This document shows, piece after piece, positions 47,811-59,595 of a stretch of DNA of 64,000 nucleotides (positions are counted from its first letter, which is position 1; the number at the start of each line of letters is the position of its first letter). The DNA comes from Zoogloea sp. GTDB taxonomy: Bacteria; Pseudomonadota; Gammaproteobacteria; Burkholderiales; Rhodocyclaceae. The notes below the pieces were generated by a model that made no database searches, had not been told where the DNA came from, and was given only the letters and a program-made list of their open reading frames with translations. The stretch is taken from assembly GCA_016703645.1 (NCBI GenBank), contig JADJBR010000009.1:425935-489934 (forward strand), given 5' to 3'. Position numbers and translations under genes: made by a program.

Positions 47811-49202
47811 ATGGACAGCCCGGAACGGGCCGCCTATCCTGAACCCATGCCAAAGGGCTTCTACCCCCTCCCGGACACCCTGGACTGCGCCGAGATCCTC
47901 AACCGGCTGCCGGTAGCCCTCGCCCTTGTGGACGCTGACAGCGGGCGATTCACCGCGGCCAACGAGGTCTTTCGCCAGTCTTTTGGCAGCCCGGACGGCG
48001 ATTTTTCCGCCTGGTGGCAGGGGGTACACCGCGCCCCCGCATCGACAGCCAACCCGAGCGCCCCTCCTCCGCCCGACAGTGCTCTGCGGGAAAGCATCGA
48101 GTCCGACATGTATGGGGCCGACGGCTATCCCCGCCACATGCGCACCGAGGTCAGCCTGCACGGCCGCCATCTCCTCGTATGCCTGATTGACCTCACCGAC
48201 AGTGACAATCGTCAGGATCTCCTGCGCCAGGCCCTGGCGGAGATGGAAGCCCGCTCCATCACCGACCCCCTGACCGGTCTGCTGACCCGCCGCCGCCTCG
48301 AAGAGGCGTCCCTGAGCGAGATGCATCGCTTCCGCCGCTTCGGCCACCCAATCTCCCTGATCATCGCCGACATCGACCACTTCAAGCTCATCAACGACTC
48401 CTTCGGCCATCCGGTGGGTGACCAGGTGCTGGTTGAGTTCGCCGTGCGCCTGAGCAGTGAATGCCGCGATCTCGACGTGATCGGGCGTTATGGCGGCGAG
48501 GAATTCGTGATTCTCCTGCCCAGCACTCCGCTGGCAGGGGCGTTCACCCTGGCCAACAAGCTGCGCAGCGCCATCATCCAGGCCCCCTTCGACCGGGTCG
48601 GCCCGCTCAGCGCCAGCTTCGGCGTAGCCGAGTGCGTTGCCGGTGAAGACTGGAATAGCTGGGTCACCCGGGCCGACCAGGCCCTCTATCGGGCCAAGAG
48701 CAGCGGCCGCAACCGGGTCGTCGCCGCGCCCGAAAGCGCCTTCAACGAGCGCGACATCAAGCACCGCAACCGTCTCGACCGCCTGACCTGGGAAGACGGT
48801 CATTGCGTGGGCGATCCCGTCATCGACGCCCAGCACCATCACCTCTTCGAACTGGCCAACCGCCTGCTCACCCTGGTCCGCGAGGCCGGCCCCCCGGCCG
48901 ACCTGCATGCCACCATCCGCGCCCTTGTGCAGGCCACCAGCCGCCACTTTCGCGACGAGGAGGCCATCCTCACGGCCATCGACTACCCGCGTCGCGATCA
49001 GCACGCCAAGGCCCACCGCATTCTGTCGGCGAAGCTCGACGCCCTCTCCAGCCAGAGCGCCCTGGGCACCCTGCCCACCTCCAAGTTGATCGAGTTCCTC
49101 GCCTACGACCTGGTGGACCACCACGCCCTTGGCGCCGACCGGGATTTCATTCCCTGGCTGCGCCGCCCCCCAAGAACAGAGGAATCCGGTGCCCAGGAGT
49201 GA
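47811..49202 (+). CDS. Diguanylate cyclase with C-terminal bacteriohemerythrin domain
   Basis: 463 residues. A PAS-like segment at about 15-130, a GGDEF domain at about 150-315 (DPLTGLLTRRRLEEAS, DIDHFKLINDSFGHPVGD and active-site GRYGGEEF), and a hemerythrin domain at about 320-455 with iron ligands in DAQHHHLFELANRL, SRHFRDEEAIL and DHHALGADRDF. Di-iron hemerythrin binds O2, so c-di-GMP production should respond to oxygen. It sits between the ATPase and permease genes of one transporter and overlaps the permease start by 14 bp. The ATG at 47811 is preferred; 47847 is possible. Confidence 0.9.
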   Translation: MDSPERAAYPEPMPKGFYPLPDTLDCAEILNRLPVALALVDADSGRFTAANEVFRQSFGSPDGDFSAWWQGVHRAPASTANPSAPPPPDSALRESIESDMYGADGYPRHMRTEVSLHGRHLLVCLIDLTDSDNRQDLLRQALAEMEARSITDPLTGLLTRRRLEEASLSEMHRFRRFGHPISLIIADIDHFKLINDSFGHPVGDQVLVEFAVRLSSECRDLDVIGRYGGEEFVILLPSTPLAGAFTLANKLRSAIIQAPFDRVGPLSASFGVAECVAGEDWNSWVTRADQALYRAKSSGRNRVVAAPESAFNERDIKHRNRLDRLTWEDGHCVGDPVIDAQHHHLFELANRLLTLVREAGPPADLHATIRALVQATSRHFRDEEAILTAIDYPRRDQHAKAHRILSAKLDALSSQSALGTLPTSKLIEFLAYDLVDHHALGADRDFIPWLRRPPRTEESGAQE

Positions 49203-50001
49203 AGCCCCCCCGCCCCCCGCCACCGCCCATTTCGCCCCGCCGCGCCTGTCCCTGCGCCTCGTGGCCGTATGGCGGCGCAACTTCCTGGTGTGGAAGAAGC
49301 TGGCCCTGCCCTCCATCGTCGGCAACCTGGCCGACCCGGTGATCTACATGCTCGGCCTGGGCTACGGCCTCGGCCTGCTGGTGCCGGAAGTCGAAGGTGT
49401 CTCCTACATCGCCTTCCTGGCCGGCGGCACCCTGGCCTACTCCACCATGAATGCCGCCACCTTCGAGGCCCTGTACTCGGGTTTCTCGCGCATGCACGTG
49501 CAGAAGACCTGGGAGGCCATCATGAACGCCCCCATCGCCCTCGACGACATCGTGGCGGCCGAGCTGGTGTGGGCGGCCTCCAAGTCCTGTCTGGCCGGGG
49601 TCGCCATCCTGGCGGTGATCGCCGCCTTCGGCTTCACCGCCTCGCCCCTGGCCCTGGCCGCCATCCCGGTGGTCTTCCTCACCGGCCTGTGTTTTGCCGC
49701 CCTCGGCCTGATCATGACCGCCCTGGCGCCGAGCTACGACTTCTTCATGTACTACTTCACCCTCTTCATCACCCCGATGACCCTGCTGTCGGGCGTGTTC
49801 TTTCCCCAGGGCCAGCTTCCCGACAGCGTGCAGACCATCGCCGCCGCGCTGCCCCTGAGCCATGCGGTCAGCCTCATCCGCCCCCTTCTGCTCGGCCAGG
49901 TGCCGGCCCACATCGGCCTGCACCTGGGTGTGCTCGCCCTCATCACGGTGCTGGCCTTCTGGCTGGCCCTGGGCCTTACCCGCCGCCGCCTGCTCAAGTA
50001 A
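49189..50001 (+). CDS. ABC transporter permease, NodJ-like (ABC-2 type)
   Basis: 270 residues, six helices: WRRNFLVWKKLALPSIVGNLADPVIY at the start, GYGLGLLVPEVEGVSYIAFLA, TWEAIMNAPIALDDIVAAEL, and the C-terminal MTLLSGVFFPQGQLPDSVQ, all typical of NodJ. The start is a GTG with AGAGGA 5 bp upstream, inside the 3' end of the cyclase gene. It pairs with the ATPase encoded at 46815. Confidence 0.87.
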   Translation: MPRSEAPPPPATAHFAPPRLSLRLVAVWRRNFLVWKKLALPSIVGNLADPVIYMLGLGYGLGLLVPEVEGVSYIAFLAGGTLAYSTMNAATFEALYSGFSRMHVQKTWEAIMNAPIALDDIVAAELVWAASKSCLAGVAILAVIAAFGFTASPLALAAIPVVFLTGLCFAALGLIMTALAPSYDFFMYYFTLFITPMTLLSGVFFPQGQLPDSVQTIAAALPLSHAVSLIRPLLLGQVPAHIGLHLGVLALITVLAFWLALGLTRRRLLK

Positions 50002-50004
50002 GCC

Positions 50005-50343
50005 ATGACAACGCCCGAAGAAGCCCTGCTCGTCCTCACCAATCTTCCCGACGCCGACACCGCCGCCCGCGTCGCCCGCCTGCTGGTGGAGCAGCGCCTG
50101 GCCGCCTGTGTAAATATCCTCGCCCCGTGCACCTCGATCTATCGCTGGCAAGACCAGATCGAGCGCGCCAGCGAAGTCCCCATGCTGATCAAGACCACCC
50201 TGCTGCGCTACCCGGCCCTGCAGGCGGCCCTGACCGAGGCCCACCCCTACGAACTTCCCGAGATCATCGCGATCCCACTCCACAAGGGTCTGCCCGCCTA
50301 CCTGGCGTGGATCGGCAACGAGACCCTGGAACACCCCCTTTGA
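50005..50343 (+). CDS. cutA: Divalent cation tolerance protein CutA
   Basis: 112 residues, the normal CutA1 length: VLTNLPDADTAARVARLLVE, ACVNILAPCTSIYRWQDQIE and HPYELPEIIAIPLHKGLPAYLAWI. It forms very stable trimers and has been linked to copper tolerance. It is directly upstream of dsbD, as in many proteobacteria. Confidence 0.95.
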   Translation: MTTPEEALLVLTNLPDADTAARVARLLVEQRLAACVNILAPCTSIYRWQDQIERASEVPMLIKTTLLRYPALQAALTEAHPYELPEIIAIPLHKGLPAYLAWIGNETLEHPL

Positions 50344-50401
50344 CCACCGAATCCTGACCCCTCCGGGCGCAGCGCCCGGGCCGTCCCCCGAACTGCCGGC
50401 A

Positions 50402-52216
50402 ATGAACCGACTCCCCACCTTCCGACTCCCCATCCTCCTTTTCGCGCTGCTGCTGTCCCTGTGCAGCCTGCTGGCCCATGCCCAGGAGCCCCTTCCCGCC
50501 GAGCAGGCCTTCCGCGCCTCGGCCCGCGCCCTTGACGACAAGACCGTGGAAGTACGCTTCCAGGTGGCCGACGGCTACTACCTGTACCGTCATCGCTTCC
50601 AGTTTGCCGCTGCCGGCATCGAATTCGGCGAGCCGGCCCTGCCCCCGGGCAAACCCAAGAAGGACGACGCCTTTGGCGAAGTGGAGATCTACCGCAAGGA
50701 ACTGGTGTTCACCCTGCCGGTGAGCGCCGGCCAGCCGCCCTTCGACCTGCAGCTCACCAGCCAGGGCTGCGCAGACATCGGCATCTGCTACCCGCCCCAA
50801 ACCACCACCGTCAGCGTGGCCTTGGCCAGTAGCGGCAGCGGCACGGGGGGCTTCCTGGCCCGCGCCCTGGGCAGCGGCGACAGCCCGGCCAGCAGCGCCA
50901 CCCCGGCCGCCGAGCATGACGAATCCGGGCGCATTGCGCGCCTGCTCGACGGCAGCGGCACCGCCGTCATCCTGGCCAGCTTCTTCGGCTTCGGCCTGCT
51001 CCTCACCTTCACCCCCTGCGTGTTCCCGATGATCCCCATCCTGTCCGGGATCATCGTCGGCCACGGCCATGCCATCTCCAGGGGCCGCGCCCTGGGCCTG
51101 TCGAGCCTGTACGTGCTGGGCATGGCCCTCACCTATGCCGCGGCCGGCGTGGCGGCCGGCCTGTCCGGCACCCTGCTATCGGCAGCCCTGCAGAACCCCT
51201 GGGTGCTGGGCGGATTCGCCCTGGTCTTCGTGGTCCTGGCCCTGTCCATGTTCGGCTTCTACGAGCTGCAGTTGCCCACCGCCCTGCAGAGCCGCCTGTC
51301 GGACAACGCCAACCACCAGAAGGGCGGCTCCCCCGGCGGCGTCATCGCCATGGGCGCCCTGTCGGCCCTCATCGTCGGCCCCTGCGTGGCCGCCCCCCTG
51401 GCCGGCGCCCTGCTGTACATCGCCCAGACCGGCAACGCCGTACTGGGTGGCGCGGCCCTGTTCACCATGGCCCTGGGCATGGGCGCACCCCTGATCCTCG
51501 TCGGCGTGCTCGCCCGCAGCGCGCTGCCCAAGCCAGGCCCGTGGATGGAAGGCGTCAAGCGTGCCTTCGGTGTGATGCTGCTGGGCGTCGCCATCTGGCT
51601 GCTCACCCCGGTGCTGCCGAGCATCGTGCCCATGCTGGCCTGGGCCGGCCTGCTGGTGTTCTCGGCCATCTACCTGCACGCCCTCGACCCCCTGCCCGCC
51701 CACGCCAGCGGCTGGCAGCGTTTCTGGAAGGGCTTCGGCGTGATCGCCCTGCTGGCCGGCGCAGCCCTCTTCATCGGTGCCCTGGCCGGCTCCCGCGACC
51801 CGCTGCAACCCCTGGCCGTCCTGCGTGCCCAGGCCGCCAGCGCACCGGCCGCCGCCGAAACGAAGTTCCAGCGTGTCGCCTCGGTGGAAGAACTCGACCA
51901 GATCCTCAAGACGGCCACCCGCCCGGTGATGCTCGATTTCTATGCCGACTGGTGCATCTCCTGCAAGGAGATGGAGCGCTTCACCTTCGCCGACCCGGCC
52001 GTGGCCCGCCGGCTGGAAGGCTTCCAGCTGATCCAGGCCGACGTCACCGCCAACTCCGACGCCGACAAGGCCCTGCTCAAGCGCTTCAAGCTCTTCGGCC
52101 CGCCGGGCATCATCTTCTTCGACGCCACCGGCGCCGAACGCAAGAACCTCCGCGTGGTGGGCTTCCAGAATGCGGAGACCTTCGGCAAGGTGCTCGACGC
52201 GGCACGCGCCCCATAG
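50402..52216 (+). CDS. dsbD: Thiol:disulfide interchange protein DsbD
   Basis: 604 residues. Signal peptide (LLFALLLSLCSLLAHA), periplasmic alpha domain with the Cys pair in SQGCADIGICYPP, an eight-helix beta domain with Cys in TFTPCVFPMIPILSG and LIVGPCVAAPLAG, and a C-terminal thioredoxin-like gamma domain with DWCISCKEME. It carries electrons from cytoplasmic thioredoxin to periplasmic partners such as DsbC and cytochrome c maturation proteins. Confidence 0.95.
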   Translation: MNRLPTFRLPILLFALLLSLCSLLAHAQEPLPAEQAFRASARALDDKTVEVRFQVADGYYLYRHRFQFAAAGIEFGEPALPPGKPKKDDAFGEVEIYRKELVFTLPVSAGQPPFDLQLTSQGCADIGICYPPQTTTVSVALASSGSGTGGFLARALGSGDSPASSATPAAEHDESGRIARLLDGSGTAVILASFFGFGLLLTFTPCVFPMIPILSGIIVGHGHAISRGRALGLSSLYVLGMALTYAAAGVAAGLSGTLLSAALQNPWVLGGFALVFVVLALSMFGFYELQLPTALQSRLSDNANHQKGGSPGGVIAMGALSALIVGPCVAAPLAGALLYIAQTGNAVLGGAALFTMALGMGAPLILVGVLARSALPKPGPWMEGVKRAFGVMLLGVAIWLLTPVLPSIVPMLAWAGLLVFSAIYLHALDPLPAHASGWQRFWKGFGVIALLAGAALFIGALAGSRDPLQPLAVLRAQAASAPAAAETKFQRVASVEELDQILKTATRPVMLDFYADWCISCKEMERFTFADPAVARRLEGFQLIQADVTANSDADKALLKRFKLFGPPGIIFFDATGAERKNLRVVGFQNAETFGKVLDAARAP

Positions 52217-52327
52217 GCGTCGTGCTGGCCTCCCCCCGCTGCAGCTTGCATGTTCGAGAGCGCAAGGGCAGAGGAGATCAGGGCAAATATTCGCGCAACT
52301 TTCTAAAGATGCCGCACTCCTATCCGC

Positions 52328-52333
52328 TATAAT
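52328..52333 (+). promoter_or_regulatory. -10 element of the ahcY promoter
   Basis: A perfect TATAAT just before the riboswitch; transcription would begin near 52340, right at the first riboswitch stem. No good -35 is seen at 17 bp, so an activator or an extended context may help. Confidence 0.55.
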
Positions 52334-52345
52334 CCCCGACCTTGA

Positions 52346-52451
52346 TTCGAGGAGCGCTGCAAGACCGCCGGGTGCAATGCCCGCAGTCCCAGGCTCGATG
52401 TCAGTGTCCGTGGCAGCCCATCGCCGTCGGCACCAGCAACCGCGCTCACCC
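52346..52451 (+). ncRNA. S-adenosylhomocysteine (SAH) riboswitch
   Basis: The leader holds the conserved SAH riboswitch blocks in order: TTCGAGGAGCGCTGC, a variable hairpin (CGGGTGCAATGCCCG), then CCAGGCTCGA closing the first stem, an insert, and a final GCGCTCACCCG that pairs with GAGCGC to make the pseudoknot. This class switches genes on when SAH accumulates. The gene downstream, ahcY, removes SAH. After the aptamer, a GC-rich inverted repeat (CCCGTGCC/GGCACGGG near 52473-52490) may belong to the expression platform. The rest of 52217-52327 shows nothing. Confidence 0.88.
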
Positions 52452-52557
52452 GTCCATGCTTTGTTTGCAAACCCGTGCCGGGCACGGGGAGACGTGGTGA
52501 GCCATCAACGTACCGCCACCCGTAGTCCCTTCCCGGCCACACGTTCGAGGAGTTCTC

Positions 52558-53970
52558 ATGAACACTGTGGCTGAAAAGTTCACCGATTTTGTCATTGCCG
52601 ATCTCGCCCTGGCCGACTGGGGCCGCAAGGAGATCCGGATCGCCGAAACCGAAATGCCGGGCCTGATGGCCATCCGCGACGAGTTCGCCGCGGCCCAACC
52701 CCTCAAGGGCGCGCGCATCACCGGCTCCCTGCACATGACCATCCAGACCGCCGTGCTGATCGAGACGCTGACCGCCCTCGGCGCCGAAGTGCGCTGGGCC
52801 TCGTGCAACATCTTCAGCACCCAGGACCACGCCGCCGCGGCCATCGCTGCCCAGGGCATCCCGGTGTTCGCCGTGAAGGGCGAGACGCTGGTGGACTACT
52901 GGGACTACACCCACCGCATCTTCGAGTGGGCCGACGGCGGTTTCTCCAACATGATCCTCGACGACGGCGGCGACGCGACCCTGCTGCTGCACCTGGGCGC
53001 CCGCGCCGAGAAGGATCTGTCGGTCATTGCCAAGCCGTCCTCGGAAGAAGAGACCATTCTCTTTGCCGCCATCAAGGCCAAGCTGGCGCTTGACCCGACC
53101 TGGTACTCCGTGCGCCTGGCCGCCATCAAGGGCGTGACCGAAGAAACCACCACCGGCGTGCATCGCCTGTACCAGATGGAAAAAGAAGGCCGCCTGCCCT
53201 TCCCGGCGATCAACGTCAACGACTCGGTCACCAAGTCCAAGTTCGACAACCTCTACGGCTGCCGCGAATCCCTGGTGGACGGCATCAAGCGCGCCACCGA
53301 CGTGATGATGGCCGGCAAGGTCGCCGTGGTGTGCGGCTACGGCGACGTGGGCAAGGGCTCGGCCCAGGCCCTGCGCGCCCTGTCGGCCCAGGTGTGGGTC
53401 ACCGAGATCGACCCCATCTGCGCCCTGCAGGCCGCCATGGAAGGCTACCGCGTGGTCACCATGGAATACGCCGCCAGCCTGGCCGACATCTTCGTCACCA
53501 CCACCGGCAACTTCCACGTCATCACCCACGACCACATGGCCGCCATGAAAGACCAGGCCATCGTCTGCAACATCGGTCACTTCGACAACGAGATCGACGT
53601 CGCCTCCATCGAGAAGTACCAGTGGGAAGAGATCAAGCCCCAGGTGGACCACGTCATCTTCCCGGACGGCAAGCGCATCATCCTGCTGGCCAAGGGGCGC
53701 CTCGTTAACCTGGGCTGCGGCACCGGCCATCCGTCCTACGTGATGTCCAGCTCCTTCGCCAACCAGACCATCGCCCAGATCGAGCTCTTCACCCGTACCG
53801 CCGACTACCCGGTGGGCGTCTACACGCTGCCCAAGCACCTGGACGAGAAGGTCGCGCGCCTGCAGCTCAAGAAGCTCAACGCCCAGCTCACCGAGCTGAC
53901 CGACGAGCAGGCCGCCTACATCGGCGTACCCAAGCAAGGCCCCTACAAGGCCGAGCACTACCGCTACTGA
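52558..53970 (+). CDS. ahcY: Adenosylhomocysteinase
   Basis: 470 residues, the long proteobacterial form. Landmarks: [73 protein letters not shown], the NAD-binding [17 protein letters not shown] and the C-terminal [12 protein letters not shown]. It hydrolyses SAH to homocysteine and adenosine. A strong GAGGAG lies 6 bp upstream. Controlled by the SAH riboswitch and followed by metF, which supplies methyl groups to re-methylate homocysteine. Confidence 0.97.
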   Translation: MNTVAEKFTDFVIADLALADWGRKEIRIAETEMPGLMAIRDEFAAAQPLKGARITGSLHMTIQTAVLIETLTALGAEVRWASCNIFSTQDHAAAAIAAQGIPVFAVKGETLVDYWDYTHRIFEWADGGFSNMILDDGGDATLLLHLGARAEKDLSVIAKPSSEEETILFAAIKAKLALDPTWYSVRLAAIKGVTEETTTGVHRLYQMEKEGRLPFPAINVNDSVTKSKFDNLYGCRESLVDGIKRATDVMMAGKVAVVCGYGDVGKGSAQALRALSAQVWVTEIDPICALQAAMEGYRVVTMEYAASLADIFVTTTGNFHVITHDHMAAMKDQAIVCNIGHFDNEIDVASIEKYQWEEIKPQVDHVIFPDGKRIILLAKGRLVNLGCGTGHPSYVMSSSFANQTIAQIELFTRTADYPVGVYTLPKHLDEKVARLQLKKLNAQLTELTDEQAAYIGVPKQGPYKAEHYRY

Positions 53971-54059
53971 GCCCGGCTGCCGGCGGGCTCGCCCCCGCCC
54001 CGCCGCCGTGATCCACGCCCGCCCGGCATGCCCTGCCGGCGGGCCTGCGAGGAACCACC

Positions 54060-54899
54060 GTGTCCACCAAGACCCCCATCTCCATCGAATTCTTTCCGCC
54101 CCAGACGACCGAGGGCGCCGACAAGCTCAAAGTCGTGCGCAGCAAGCTGGCCGTGCTCAAGCCCGAGTTCTTCTCGGTCACTTTCGGGGCCGGCGGCTCC
54201 ACCCAGGAACGCACCTTCGAAGCGGTATCCGAGATCCAGCACGAAGGTCACCAGGCGGCGCCGCACCTGTCCTGCATCGGTTCCACCCGCGCGCACATCC
54301 GCGAGATCCTGCAGCGCTACCAGAGCAGCGGCATCCGCCGCATCGTCGCCCTGCGCGGTGATCTGCCCTCCGGCGTGGGTTTTGCCGGCGAACTGCGCTT
54401 TGCCAACGAGCTGGTGGAGTTCATCCGCGCAGAAACGGGTGATCACTTCCACATCGAAGTGGCGGCCTACCCGGAATACCATCCCCAGGCCCGCAGCCCC
54501 CGGGACGACCTGCTTGCCTTCAAGCGCAAGGTGGACGCTGGCGCCGACTCGGCCATCACCCAGTACTTCTACAACCTGGACGCCTACCTGCACTTCCGTG
54601 ACGAATGCACCGCCCTGGGCATCACGGTGCCCATCGTGCCTGGCATCATGCCCATCGTGTCCTTCTCCAAGCTGGCGCGCTTCTCCGATGCCTGTGGCGC
54701 CGAGATCCCGCGCTGGATGCGGCGCAAGTTCGAAGCCTTCGGCGACGACAGTGACGCCATCAAGGCCTTCGGTCTCGACGTGGTCTCCGAACTCTGCGAG
54801 AGATTGATCGCCGAAGGGGCACCCGGCCTGCATTTCTACAGCATGAACCAGACGGGGCCGACCCTCGCCCTGTGCCAACGCCTCGGGCTTGCCGCCTGA
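54060..54899 (+). CDS. metF: 5,10-Methylenetetrahydrofolate reductase
   Basis: 279 residues, TIM-barrel flavoprotein. It begins with a GTG (STKTPISIEFFPPQT); the catalytic Glu is in SIEFFPPQTTEG. Other landmarks: FFSVTFGAGGSTQERT, VALRGDLPSG and GADSAITQYFYNLDAYLHF, IVPGIMPI. It makes 5-methyl-THF for methionine synthesis. GAGGAA lies 6 bp upstream of the GTG. It is 89 bp after ahcY and probably co-regulated by the riboswitch. Confidence 0.95.
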   Translation: MSTKTPISIEFFPPQTTEGADKLKVVRSKLAVLKPEFFSVTFGAGGSTQERTFEAVSEIQHEGHQAAPHLSCIGSTRAHIREILQRYQSSGIRRIVALRGDLPSGVGFAGELRFANELVEFIRAETGDHFHIEVAAYPEYHPQARSPRDDLLAFKRKVDAGADSAITQYFYNLDAYLHFRDECTALGITVPIVPGIMPIVSFSKLARFSDACGAEIPRWMRRKFEAFGDDSDAIKAFGLDVVSELCERLIAEGAPGLHFYSMNQTGPTLALCQRLGLAA

Positions 54900-54960
54900 G
54901 AGACCGCCGCCCCGCTCACCCGGGGCAATCGTTTCAAGTTTTGGCAGGCCATGCCGATAT

Positions 54961-54983
54961 TCGGGGAAATCCTCATTCCCCGA
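54961..54983. repeat. Inverted repeat directly before the PAS-GGDEF-EAL start codon
   Basis: TCGGGGAA (54961-54968) and TTCCCCGA (54976-54983) form an 8-bp stem with a 7-base loop that ends 2 bp before the ATG. It covers the place where a ribosome binding site should be, so it could act as an operator or as an RNA hairpin that hides the start. Confidence 0.45.
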
Positions 54984-54985
54984 TC

Positions 54986-57436
54986 ATGGACCTGCCACTC
55001 CCCTTCCACCCCCCGCTCGGGCCGCCGACCCCTGATCGGGACAGGGTACACAGCGAGCTCATCGCCCGGACAACGGACGGCTGTTTCGTTACCGACGCGC
55101 GGGGATGCTTCGTTGCCGCCGACGACACCCTGGCCAGGCTGCTGGGTCACAACCTTCGTGACCTCATCGGACGCCACACCACCGATTTCGTCCACGCGGG
55201 AAGCCGGGGCCTGCTGCGCCGCCAGATCGAGCGCATCGCCAGCAGTGATCGACGCAACTACCGCCTCGAACTCATGCACCGGGACGGCAGCGTCATCCCC
55301 ACCCTGATCAGCACCATCACCCTCTACAACGAAGCCGACGGCACGGTCAGCGGCTCCGCCGGTTTCATCACCGACCTGCGCGCCGTCGAAGCCCTCGCGG
55401 CGCCCCACGAAGCCGAGCTGCGCGCCATCCTCGACAACCTGCAGGACACCTACTACCGCACCGACGCCTCCGGCCGTCTGCTGCGCCTGTCCCCATCGAT
55501 CCAGCAACTGCTCGGCTATCGCCCCGATGAACTCATCGGCACCCTTGCTGCCGACCTCTACGTGGGGGGCCATGCCACCCGCGACGCCTTCATGAACGCC
55601 CTTGCCGCCTCCGGCGGCCGCCTGCACGGCTATGAATACAGTCTGCGCCACAAGGATGGGCGCGAAGTGTGGCTGTCCACCAACGCCAACTACCTGCGCG
55701 ACGCGGATGGCAAACCCGTTGGCGTCGAAGGCACCTCCCGCGATATCAGCGCCACTCGACGCCAGCACAGCCAGCTCCAGCTCGCGGCCACGGTGTTCAG
55801 TGAAAGCCGCGACGCCATCCTGATCACCGATGGCGAACGCCGGGTCATTTCGGTCAACCGGGCATACACCGGCCTCACGGGCTACGCCGCCGAAGAGGTC
55901 ATCGGCACCGAAGCGACGCTGATCGACCCCGGCCACCATGCCCCCGGCTTCCTCGACGCCTTGCTCAACGAGCTTGCCCACACCGACCACTGGAACGGCG
56001 AAGCCTGGAACCGCCGCCGCAACGGGGCGATCTTTCCCCAATGGCTGTCCATCTCCACCGTCCGCGACGATGATCAGCGCATCCTCCACTACGTGGCGAT
56101 GCTCTCCGACCTCACCGACCGCAAGGCCGCCGAGGAACGCGCCGAATTTCTCGCCCGCCACGACCTGCTCACCCGCCTGCCCAACCGCTTCCTGCTCCGC
56201 GACCGGGCCGAACAGGCCTTCGCCCATGCGGTGCGGGCCGAGACCCGCGTTGCCCTGCTGCTGCTCGACCTGGACCACTTCAAGCACATCAACGACAGCC
56301 TCGGCCACCCGGCAGGCGACGCCTTGCTGCAGACCTTCGCCGACCGCCTGCGCAGCACCACCCGCGACACCGACACGGTCAGCCGGCAGGGGGGTGACGA
56401 GTTCCTGGTCCTGCTCACCGACATCCGCGACAGCGACGACATCGCCCCCATCGTCGAGAAGATCATGCACACCCTGGCCCGCCCCTGCGCCCTCGCCGGC
56501 CAGGAGATGAGCCTGTCCTGCTCCGTCGGCCTGGCCGTGTACCCGGAGGACGGCACGGATTTCGACACCCTCATCCGCAACGCGGACGCGGCCATGTACA
56601 ACGCCAAGGAAGCGGGCCGCAACACCTTCCGCTTCTATTCCCAGCAGATGAACGAAGATGCCGTGCATCGTCTCGACATCCAGAACCGTCTGCGCCGCGC
56701 CCTTGAGCGCAACGAATTCGTCCTCCACTACCAGCCCCTGATCGACCTGGGCAACAACGCGGTCGTCGGCGCCGAAGCCCTGATCCGCTGGAACTGCCCC
56801 GAGCTGGGCATGCAGCCCCCCGGCGTCTTCATTCCCGTTGCCGAAGACAGCGGCCTGATCGTCGAAATCGGCGAATGGGTACTGCGCGAAGCCTGTCGCC
56901 AGGCCCGCGCCTGGCAGGACGCCGGACACCGCGACCTGGTTCTCGCCGTCAACCTCTCCCCTCTCCAGTTCGCCCGTGGCAACCTGGTGGAGACCGTGCG
57001 CCTGGCCCTGGCCGACAGCGGCGCCAACCCCGCCCTGATCGAACTCGAAATCACCGAGAACGTGCTGGTCAAGGACACCGAGCAGGTCCTCGCCACGGTG
57101 CGCCAGCTCCATGCCATGGGCCTGCGTCTGGCCATTGACGACTTCGGCACCGGCTATTCCAGCCTTGCCTACCTGCGCCGCTTTGCCGTCGAAAAGCTCA
57201 AGATCGACCAGTCCTTCGTCCGCGACCTGCCCACCGATCCGGATGCCGGCGCCATCGTGCGGGCGGTGATCCAGATGGCCAAGAGTCTCAAGATCGCCGT
57301 GCTCGCCGAAGGCGTGGAGACCGCCGACATCGCCCACGACCTGCGCCTGCTCGGCTGCGACTACGCCCAGGGCTACTACTTCGGCCGCCCCATGCCGGCC
57401 GCCGCCTTCGCCGATCAGCTTCCGCCTCCGCGCTGA
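54986..57436 (+). CDS. PAS-PAS-PAS-GGDEF-EAL signalling protein
   Basis: 816 residues, soluble. Three PAS domains at about 20-130, 140-255 and 260-380 (TTDGCFVTDARGCFVAAD, LQDTYYRTDASGRLLRLS, SRDAILITDGERRVISVNR). GGDEF at about 385-545 with DLDHFKHINDSLGHPAGD and SRQGGDEFLVLL. EAL at about 560-810 with VVGAEALIRW, ELEITENVL, IDDFGTGYSSLAYLRR and KIDQSFVRDL. Both catalytic motifs are intact, so it could make or degrade c-di-GMP; in such hybrids one activity usually dominates. The start follows an inverted repeat and lacks a normal ribosome binding site. Confidence 0.9.
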   Translation: MDLPLPFHPPLGPPTPDRDRVHSELIARTTDGCFVTDARGCFVAADDTLARLLGHNLRDLIGRHTTDFVHAGSRGLLRRQIERIASSDRRNYRLELMHRDGSVIPTLISTITLYNEADGTVSGSAGFITDLRAVEALAAPHEAELRAILDNLQDTYYRTDASGRLLRLSPSIQQLLGYRPDELIGTLAADLYVGGHATRDAFMNALAASGGRLHGYEYSLRHKDGREVWLSTNANYLRDADGKPVGVEGTSRDISATRRQHSQLQLAATVFSESRDAILITDGERRVISVNRAYTGLTGYAAEEVIGTEATLIDPGHHAPGFLDALLNELAHTDHWNGEAWNRRRNGAIFPQWLSISTVRDDDQRILHYVAMLSDLTDRKAAEERAEFLARHDLLTRLPNRFLLRDRAEQAFAHAVRAETRVALLLLDLDHFKHINDSLGHPAGDALLQTFADRLRSTTRDTDTVSRQGGDEFLVLLTDIRDSDDIAPIVEKIMHTLARPCALAGQEMSLSCSVGLAVYPEDGTDFDTLIRNADAAMYNAKEAGRNTFRFYSQQMNEDAVHRLDIQNRLRRALERNEFVLHYQPLIDLGNNAVVGAEALIRWNCPELGMQPPGVFIPVAEDSGLIVEIGEWVLREACRQARAWQDAGHRDLVLAVNLSPLQFARGNLVETVRLALADSGANPALIELEITENVLVKDTEQVLATVRQLHAMGLRLAIDDFGTGYSSLAYLRRFAVEKLKIDQSFVRDLPTDPDAGAIVRAVIQMAKSLKIAVLAEGVETADIAHDLRLLGCDYAQGYYFGRPMPAAAFADQLPPPR

Positions 57437-57512
57437 ACGCGGCCCCCGGCCAGCGGCCGAAGGAAGTCGCCCCCTGCGGCGGGCGCGGTAGAATGCCCTC
57501 CCGCTTCACCCG

Positions 57513-59528
<2,016 letters not shown>

Positions 59529-59595
59529 CCAGAACCTGCCCACTCGCCAACCCGTCCTCGGCGCTTGCCCCGGGGCGAGGATCACCCCGGGCCGG

